The position numbers were made by a program, and so were the translations under genes. The notes under the pieces were generated by a model. It did no database searches. It had not been told where the DNA came from and was given only the letters and a program-made list of their open reading frames with translations. Shown one piece after another: positions 5,159 to 9,000 of a DNA stretch of 9,000 nt (position 1 is the first letter of the stretch; every line of letters begins with the position of its first letter). This DNA comes from Dehalococcoidia bacterium. GTDB taxonomy: Bacteria; Chloroflexota; Dehalococcoidia; Dehalococcoidales; UBA1222. The stretch spans positions 1-9,000 of the forward strand of contig WQXK01000035.1 of the NCBI GenBank assembly GCA_009784845.1, read 5' to 3'.

Positions 5159-7077
5159 TCCTCTATCACGTGATCGTCGTCAATTTCGGAATCATCGACT
5201 TCGCTGTTCTCGGCGTTAACAAACATGCGCGATAAGGAGTCCATGCGTTGCAGCATGCGCTGCCGTGCGCGTTTGGCTGCTTGCTTGTCGCTGACAGGCG
5301 GCTCCTCCACTGTCATGGTTTTTTGGAAATCGTCAGCTTTCGCTTTATCTTTATCAACCGGTTTTTGTGTTTTAGCCTCATCTGGCGCTTTTGATGCACG
5401 TTTGGGCTTGTCAGCTGTCTTTGGTTTCGCGGCAATTTTTTTACTTACAGCGGCATCAGGTATCTGTGACTCAATTGTTTGTGTCATATGTTGCGTGAAC
5501 AGATTTGTATTGCCGGCACCACTGCGCATCTCACCGAATGCGCGTATCCATAATTCGCTGGCTTCCTGCGCTGCTCGTTTTGATGCCTCCATAACAGCCT
5601 GCGAGGCACGTATAGCCTCATCAGTTGCCTGCCTAGCCGATGAAACCATGGCATCAGCACGGGCGACAGCATCCTGTGATGCCTGCATACTGAGAGCAGC
5701 TGCTTCATTCGCCTCACGAGCGGCAGTTTCGGCTTTCTCAATGCGTTGTTGCATATTATTGGCCCATTCATCAAGGTTGGCACGTATATCCACACCCGCT
5801 TTTTCCAACGTTTCAAGGGTATTCTTTGTGCGTTCCTGCATGACATTAGCCCATTCATCAAGGTTAGCACGTATGTCCACACCCATTTTTTCCAGTTCCT
5901 CGAGTGCGTTTTTCGTGCGTTCTGATGCACTATCTGCTATTTCCCTAGCCTCGGCACTAATGCTTTCCGTCCGTGCCGCAACTGCATTTGCTGCAACCCT
6001 GGCCTCTTCGCTTCTCAGCGCCGAGCCGCGCGACTCTATTACAGCACGCTCAACGGCACGTTCCATTTCCCGAATAGCAGAATCAGAGGCCTCCTTTGCC
6101 TCACGAATGGCATTCGAGGTCGCCTCCCTCACAGATGCCACAGAATCAGCTGTGGAGGTCTTAGATGACTTAGTCATATCATCCACACGTGCCATCGCCT
6201 CTTGCACCAGTTTCATGGCATTATCAGATGTTTCTCGTGCCAGCTTACCGGCTTCATCTGCCCTTCCTATCGCCTGCTCAAAAGTATGCGTATAGGTTTT
6301 GGCAATTTCCTCGGTTGTGTGATATTGCTTACCGGCCAGACTAACCAAATCCCGTGCTGTCTTGACTGCGGCATCGTTAACCTCACGGGTGGAGCGGGCT
6401 ATTTCGTCGACACGCTCGACAGCATCCTTGGACGCATTAAGGGCGTCTGTCGCTACTTTATGTGCCGCCTTTCCTGTATCCTGTATGTTAGTCACTGCCT
6501 CGCGGGACAATCTGAGGGCTTCGTTGGATATTTCCATAGCCTCCAAGCCATTTTTTTCGGCTTGAAGAATAGATTCACGCGAAGAATTGACTGTCAGCTT
6601 TACCTCGTTGCCAATCTCGTTAACGCCTGCTTCCAAAGTAGAACTCTTACTCTGATAGTCACGCACCAGTTGCACCACGGCAGACTCATTTCTTTTAATA
6701 CTTTCTTCCATGCGTGACGCGATATCTTGAAGGTCATGCTGAGCAGCCTCTGTCGCCTGACATGCACGCTCAGTCGTTTCGTTGGCTTTCTTGCGTGCCT
6801 GCTCAAAAGTTTTGCTGCAGTCGCTCAGGTCATCCTCAAATATTTGACGCGCCTTATCGGCTGCCCTGACAGCATTGTCCGCTTCCTTGGCGGCTTTTTC
6901 CACTGTTTTTTTGGCCAATTTGCCTATGTCACGAGCTTTTTCCAAAGCGTCGCGAATGACGCGTTCATTCACGTCGGCGGATTCCCGAAGCTTTAGGCCC
7001 GAACTGTTAGCTTGCGCTATGGTGTCTTTAAGTGATTCATTTTCACTGTCAATACGCTCAATATCACTATCTAGCAT
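5152..7077 (-). CDS. large coiled-coil protein of unknown function
   Basis: A 641-residue protein with no family I recognise. Residues 1 to about 508 are almost continuous helix-forming, heptad-like sequence rich in Ala, Glu, Lys, Arg and Asp, with few prolines or glycines, recalling apolipoprotein, LEA or MCP-signalling-domain coiled coils. Residues 386-414 and 415-443 are a 29-residue tandem repeat (each contains GVDIRANLDEWAN). After a short linker with Trp510 comes a Lys/Pro-rich stretch (KPKTADKPKRASKAP and following), a basic amphipathic segment (AAKRARQRMLQRMDSLSRMF), and an acidic tail (about 624-641). There is no signal peptide, membrane segment or enzyme motif. The start is ATG 7077, 6 nt after GGGAG; in-frame ATG 7083 and GTG 7107 lie too close to or upstream of that site. 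A structural or cytoskeletal role is plausible but is inference. Confidence 0.85.
   Translation of the reverse strand: MLDSDIERIDSENESLKDTIAQANSSGLKLRESADVNERVIRDALEKARDIGKLAKKTVEKAAKEADNAVRAADKARQIFEDDLSDCSKTFEQARKKANETTERACQATEAAQHDLQDIASRMEESIKRNESAVVQLVRDYQSKSSTLEAGVNEIGNEVKLTVNSSRESILQAEKNGLEAMEISNEALRLSREAVTNIQDTGKAAHKVATDALNASKDAVERVDEIARSTREVNDAAVKTARDLVSLAGKQYHTTEEIAKTYTHTFEQAIGRADEAGKLARETSDNAMKLVQEAMARVDDMTKSSKTSTADSVASVREATSNAIREAKEASDSAIREMERAVERAVIESRGSALRSEEARVAANAVAARTESISAEAREIADSASERTKNALEELEKMGVDIRANLDEWANVMQERTKNTLETLEKAGVDIRANLDEWANNMQQRIEKAETAAREANEAAALSMQASQDAVARADAMVSSARQATDEAIRASQAVMEASKRAAQEASELWIRAFGEMRSGAGNTNLFTQHMTQTIESQIPDAAVSKKIAAKPKTADKPKRASKAPDEAKTQKPVDKDKAKADDFQKTMTVEEPPVSDKQAAKRARQRMLQRMDSLSRMFVNAENSEVDDSEIDDDHVIEED
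5749..5922 (-). repeat. two-copy 87-bp tandem repeat within the coiled-coil gene
   Basis: Two adjacent copies (5836-5922 and 5749-5835) encode ERTKN(A/T)LE(E/T)LEK(M/A)GVDIRANLDEWAN-(V/N)MQ. The match is also close at DNA level, for example CCCATTCATCAAGGTT occurs in both exactly 87 bp apart. This suggests a fairly recent in-frame duplication of 29 codons. The period does not equal a whole number of heptads (29 = 4 x 7 + 1), so it would shift the heptad phase by one residue. Confidence 0.85.
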
Positions 7078-7108
7078 ATACATCTCCCTGTAATTTTGGA
7101 GTCGCACT

Positions 7109-7117
7109 ATAATAGCA
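7109..7117 (-). promoter_or_regulatory. possible extended -10 promoter of the coiled-coil gene
   Basis: On the minus strand the sequence TGCTATTAT reads as an extended -10 (TGn followed by a 5/6 hexamer). No good -35 is seen 17 bp further up. Transcription would start near 7102, leaving a leader of about 25 nt with the GGGAG site. Confidence 0.35.
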
Positions 7118-7200
7118 TATATGAGCGCTTTTCATATACACAAAAGCAGCACTGCGCGGCGAAAATAAGGGCAGGTAGTGTGACAAAACAAATCTCAGGT

Positions 7201-7236
7201 AGCGCTATTTTGTAGTGCGGTTGAGACTACAGCGCT
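7201..7236 (-). terminator. hairpin at the 3' end of the exonuclease gene
   Basis: On the minus strand AGCGCT-GTAGT (7226-7236) pairs with ACTAC and AGCGCT (7212-7216 and 7201-7206) around a 9-nt loop, with a 5-nt AAAAT bulge. It includes the TAG stop of the exonuclease. A T-rich stretch, TTTGTTTTGT, follows about 9 nt later. It may terminate the exonuclease transcript ahead of the coiled-coil gene, but the bulge and distance to the T-rich stretch make it uncertain. Confidence 0.35.
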
Positions 7237-7724
7237 TTACCAACTCTCACCTTATCCTTCAGGATTTTGAGGTTGGCGGCATCCTCACGATTGTACTCGC
7301 AGAGGGTTTTCAAAGCATTTTCGTCATAGTCATTAACGTAACGCCACCACAAGCGCACAGCTTCAAGTCCGTTGATTTCTGGCAATTTTCGCCTAATATC
7401 AAGCATTTGCTCCACGCGTTTAAGACCTCCGTAAAGACGCCTTTGCCAACAATCATACATTAGGTCGCAGTGCTCAAAAGTCCCGCATAAATCTACCCCC
7501 AAGCGCGCTTGGATAAAAGGCAGGTCGAAACGGCTTCCGTTGTAGGTGTAGATGATTTTTACACCACGAAGGGCATCCAACAAGTTCTGAGCTGTCACGT
7601 TATCGCCGACCAGCTGGGCAAATTGCTCGCGTTCGCCGTCCACCATGTGAATGCCGATAACTGTAATTACGGATGCGTCTGGCGAAAGTCCTGTTGTCTC
7701 AATATCAAGATATGCTTCCATCAT
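7227..7724 (-). CDS. YprB-like RNase H-fold DEDDy exonuclease
   Basis: A 165-residue single-domain protein with the three exonuclease motifs of the DEDD superfamily, two-metal-ion nucleases that digest DNA or RNA from the 3' end. Motif I is YLDIETTG (Asp7, Glu9), motif II is YNGSRFDLPF (Asp67), and motif III is YNREDAANL (Tyr144, Asp148), which makes it the DEDDy type. The order and the segment CDLMYDCWQRRLYGGLKRVE resemble the YprB-like RNase H family (RNase_H_2). The substrate is unknown. Two adjacent ATGs (7724 and 7721) are possible starts; a TTG at 7748 would extend it but lacks family sequence. A perfect TATAAT lies 6 nt before ATG 7724, leaving almost no leader. It is divergent from the MscS gene and lies 149 nt upstream of the coiled-coil gene on the same strand. 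Confidence 0.85.
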   Translation of the reverse strand: MMEAYLDIETTGLSPDASVITVIGIHMVDGEREQFAQLVGDNVTAQNLLDALRGVKIIYTYNGSRFDLPFIQARLGVDLCGTFEHCDLMYDCWQRRLYGGLKRVEQMLDIRRKLPEINGLEAVRLWWRYVNDYDENALKTLCEYNREDAANLKILKDKVRVGKAL

Positions 7725-7730
7725 GCCCTT

Positions 7731-7736
7731 ATTATA
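7731..7736 (-). promoter_or_regulatory. -10 box of the exonuclease gene, likely leaderless
   Basis: A consensus TATAAT on the minus strand ends 6 nt before ATG 7724. A weak TTTAAC (3/6) lies 17 bp upstream. With normal spacing transcription would begin at or within a base or two of the start codon. AAGGG (7726-7730) lies between the -10 and the start, so a short Shine-Dalgarno for ATG 7721 cannot be ruled out if transcription starts further up. Confidence 0.5.
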
Positions 7737-7820
7737 CACACCGAGCAATCCAAGTTAAAACCAAGAGCGGACACATAAGTGGGAACAATAGCGCTTTGTG
7801 AATATTATACGGAATTATGC

Positions 7821-7829
7821 TAGTATATT
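7821..7829 (+). promoter_or_regulatory. -10-like element of the MscS gene, likely leaderless
   Basis: TAGTAT (7821-7826, TAnnnT form) ends 6 nt before the GTG start; an overlapping TATATT lies at 7824-7829. There is no Shine-Dalgarno sequence between this and the GTG. The -35 is poor: TTGTGA (7796-7801) is 19 bp away. The TAG of this element is also the in-frame stop that fixes the GTG as the first possible start. Confidence 0.4.
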
Positions 7830-7832
7830 GAC

Positions 7833-8879
7833 GTGTTTCGTGAACTTCACATACTGGATGCTGTAATTGCTGCCGCAATTTTCGTGGTAGCAATTATTCT
7901 GTCATTGGGGACAATTTATGTTTCTCGCAGGCTTAAGCATCGCAGCGCCAAGCACACACTAGCGAAGACATTCTCAAAAACCATTGACCGGCTGGCACGT
8001 GCTCTTATTTCATTGTTTTTAGTTGACGGGCTGCTGCTGTCTGTGATGTCGCTCACAACCATTGGAAGCGCCCTGCACTCCACTCTGGCAAGAACATGTA
8101 GCGTCATGGCGGTGCTTGTTTTAACTTATATCATCCTGCGCAACATCGGAACTCTGTTCACATGGCGCCTGACACATATGCAGGAGCGCACGCGCAAGCA
8201 TATCAACACAGGGGCTGCACTCTTCTCAAAGCGCATAATCCAAACCCTTATCTGCGCCATCAGCTTGATCTGGATACTTACCCTTCTTGGTATCGCCATC
8301 GGGCCGCTCCTTGCCAGCCTTGGTATCGGCGGTCTTGCCGTAGCATTGGCTTTACAGCCTACGCTTGAGAACTTTTTTGCCGGCATGCAGATTGTCTCCG
8401 ACAACGTGGTGCACGTAGGGGACTTCGTCGAGATAAACGACCAGCTGCGTGGCTACGTTGTAGACGTAGGATGGCGCAGTACTAAAATACGCACCCCGGC
8501 GAATAACATCATAGTTGCGCCAAACTCATCCCTTTCCAGCACTCAGCTTGTAAACTACAACCAGCCAAACCATGCCGTTAATGTGAACGTACGTTGTGGC
8601 GTTAGCTATGAAAACAATCTTGATCAAATTAAGCAAATCGCTTTGAGGGTTGCCAGCGAAATTGAAAAACGCATGGACGAAGCCGTCAAAAACTTTGAGC
8701 CCAGAGTGGCCTTTGATGAGTTCGGTGAGTCAAATGTTATGCTCTTTGTGGTATTGCAGGCCAAGGATCGCCTGGCAGCTATAAACCTCAGGAGCGAGCT
8801 TGTCATGCGTTTGCATCAGCGTTTTCGGGAAGAGAACATTAAAATCAATTATCCTCTACGCCTGACTCATCACAAGTAA
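7833..8879 (+). CDS. MscS-type mechanosensitive ion channel
   Basis: A 348-residue inner-membrane channel of the small-conductance mechanosensitive family, which opens under membrane tension to release solutes on hypo-osmotic shock. Hydrophobic segments lie at about 9-30, 55-75, 88-110 and 135-153, so there are four helices rather than the two before the pore in E. coli MscS. They are followed by the Gly/Ala-rich pore helix at 157-188 (GPLLASLGIGGLAVALALQ, then PTLENFFAGMQIV). Next come the beta domain (HVGDFVEIND, a GYVVDVGWRSTKIRT segment and the IVAPNSSL turn) and the alpha/beta C-terminal domain. The start is GTG 7833; an in-frame TAG at 7821-7823 excludes anything longer except non-standard codons. 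There is no ribosome binding site, in contrast to most genes here. An unknown gene follows after 32 nt and is probably cotranscribed. Confidence 0.92.
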   Translation: MFRELHILDAVIAAAIFVVAIILSLGTIYVSRRLKHRSAKHTLAKTFSKTIDRLARALISLFLVDGLLLSVMSLTTIGSALHSTLARTCSVMAVLVLTYIILRNIGTLFTWRLTHMQERTRKHINTGAALFSKRIIQTLICAISLIWILTLLGIAIGPLLASLGIGGLAVALALQPTLENFFAGMQIVSDNVVHVGDFVEINDQLRGYVVDVGWRSTKIRTPANNIIVAPNSSLSSTQLVNYNQPNHAVNVNVRCGVSYENNLDQIKQIALRVASEIEKRMDEAVKNFEPRVAFDEFGESNVMLFVVLQAKDRLAAINLRSELVMRLHQRFREENIKINYPLRLTHHK

Positions 8880-8911
8880 TTTATAACAAAATTACATACG
8901 GAGGTGTCACA

Positions 8912-9000
8912 ATGTTTGAAGAGATCACAAAGTCCATCACCAGCGTCAGCATCAACTACGACGACGGCACAAAATCTCAAAGTTGCCACCGCGTTGTGAA
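8912..9000 (+). CDS. unknown protein, first 29 codons (cut by right edge)
   Basis: An open frame begins at ATG 8912 and runs to the window end without a stop. It has a near-perfect Shine-Dalgarno GGAGGTG (8900-8906) 5 nt upstream, which is the main support. The visible sequence begins MFEEITKSITSVSINYDDGT and ends CHRVV; I do not recognise a family from this. It starts 32 nt after the MscS stop with no hairpin between, so it is likely in the same transcript. Confidence 0.7.
   Translation, partial: MFEEITKSITSVSINYDDGTKSQSCHRVV

Noticed and set aside
5225..6295. 356-codon open frame on the plus strand
   Set aside because: Lies wholly antisense to the coiled-coil gene. Its Ser/Ala/Cys-rich sequence is what the antisense of Ala/Glu/Arg-rich codons gives, it has no ribosome binding site, and it ignores the 29-residue repeat that makes sense on the other strand.
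7179..7214. Short frame from GTG 7179 in the gap between exonuclease and coiled-coil genes
   Set aside because: Eleven codons with only a poor AAGGGCAGG upstream and no linked gene on that strand; the 149-bp gap otherwise shows only the hairpin and the extended -10.
1..9000. CRISPR array, tRNA, insertion sequence or phage genes
   Set aside because: I saw no regularly spaced direct repeats, cloverleaf-like sequences, transposase motifs or terminal inverted repeats; the only tandem repeat is the coding 87-bp duplication.

Overview
The window looks like an ordinary chromosomal stretch of an anaerobic bacterium with mid-range G+C. It holds eight genes, two of them cut by the window edges, plus one candidate leader peptide. 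There is no tRNA, rRNA, CRISPR array, transposase or phage gene. Most genes have a clear Shine-Dalgarno sequence, and start codons are mixed (ATG, GTG, TTG). The combination of a divergent tubulin/FtsZ-like GTPase, a small Cys-rich protein of the DUF6485 type, an M29 aminopeptidase and a DegV protein made me think of Chloroflexota, possibly Dehalococcoidia. That placement is inference from gene content only, at about 50 percent confidence.

Layout, left to right. Positions 1-1206 (minus) hold the N-terminal 402 residues of the DNA-repair ATPase RecN, running off the left edge. Divergent from it is a 71-residue Cys-rich protein (1375-1590, plus). It converges on an M29-family metallo-aminopeptidase (1669-2772, minus). 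Between the aminopeptidase and the next gene lies a compact divergent control region with two overlapping sigma-70-like promoters, three short perfect palindromes spaced about 24 bp apart, and a well-formed 16-codon upstream ORF ahead of the aminopeptidase. Then come, on the plus strand, a tubulin/FtsZ-superfamily GTPase (2936-4102), a 134-bp gap with a strong 18-bp hairpin, and a DegV fatty-acid-binding protein (4237-5094). A 641-residue coiled-coil protein of unknown function (5152-7077, minus) follows, with an internal 87-bp tandem duplication. Next is a small YprB-like DEDDy exonuclease (7227-7724, minus). Divergent from it are an MscS-type mechanosensitive channel (7833-8879, plus) and the first 29 codons of an unknown gene (from 8912, plus), probably in the same operon.

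The genes do not form an obvious single pathway: DNA repair/processing (recN, exonuclease), peptide turnover (aminopeptidase), lipid and envelope functions (DegV, MscS), and a possible cytoskeletal pair (FtsZ-like GTPase and the large coiled-coil protein). The most interesting points are the FtsZ-like protein with an FtsZ-style C-terminal peptide and an altered T7 loop, the coiled-coil protein near it, the leader ORF and phased palindromes between aminopeptidase and GTPase, and the exonuclease/MscS pair, whose promoters suggest leaderless mRNAs of matching geometry.
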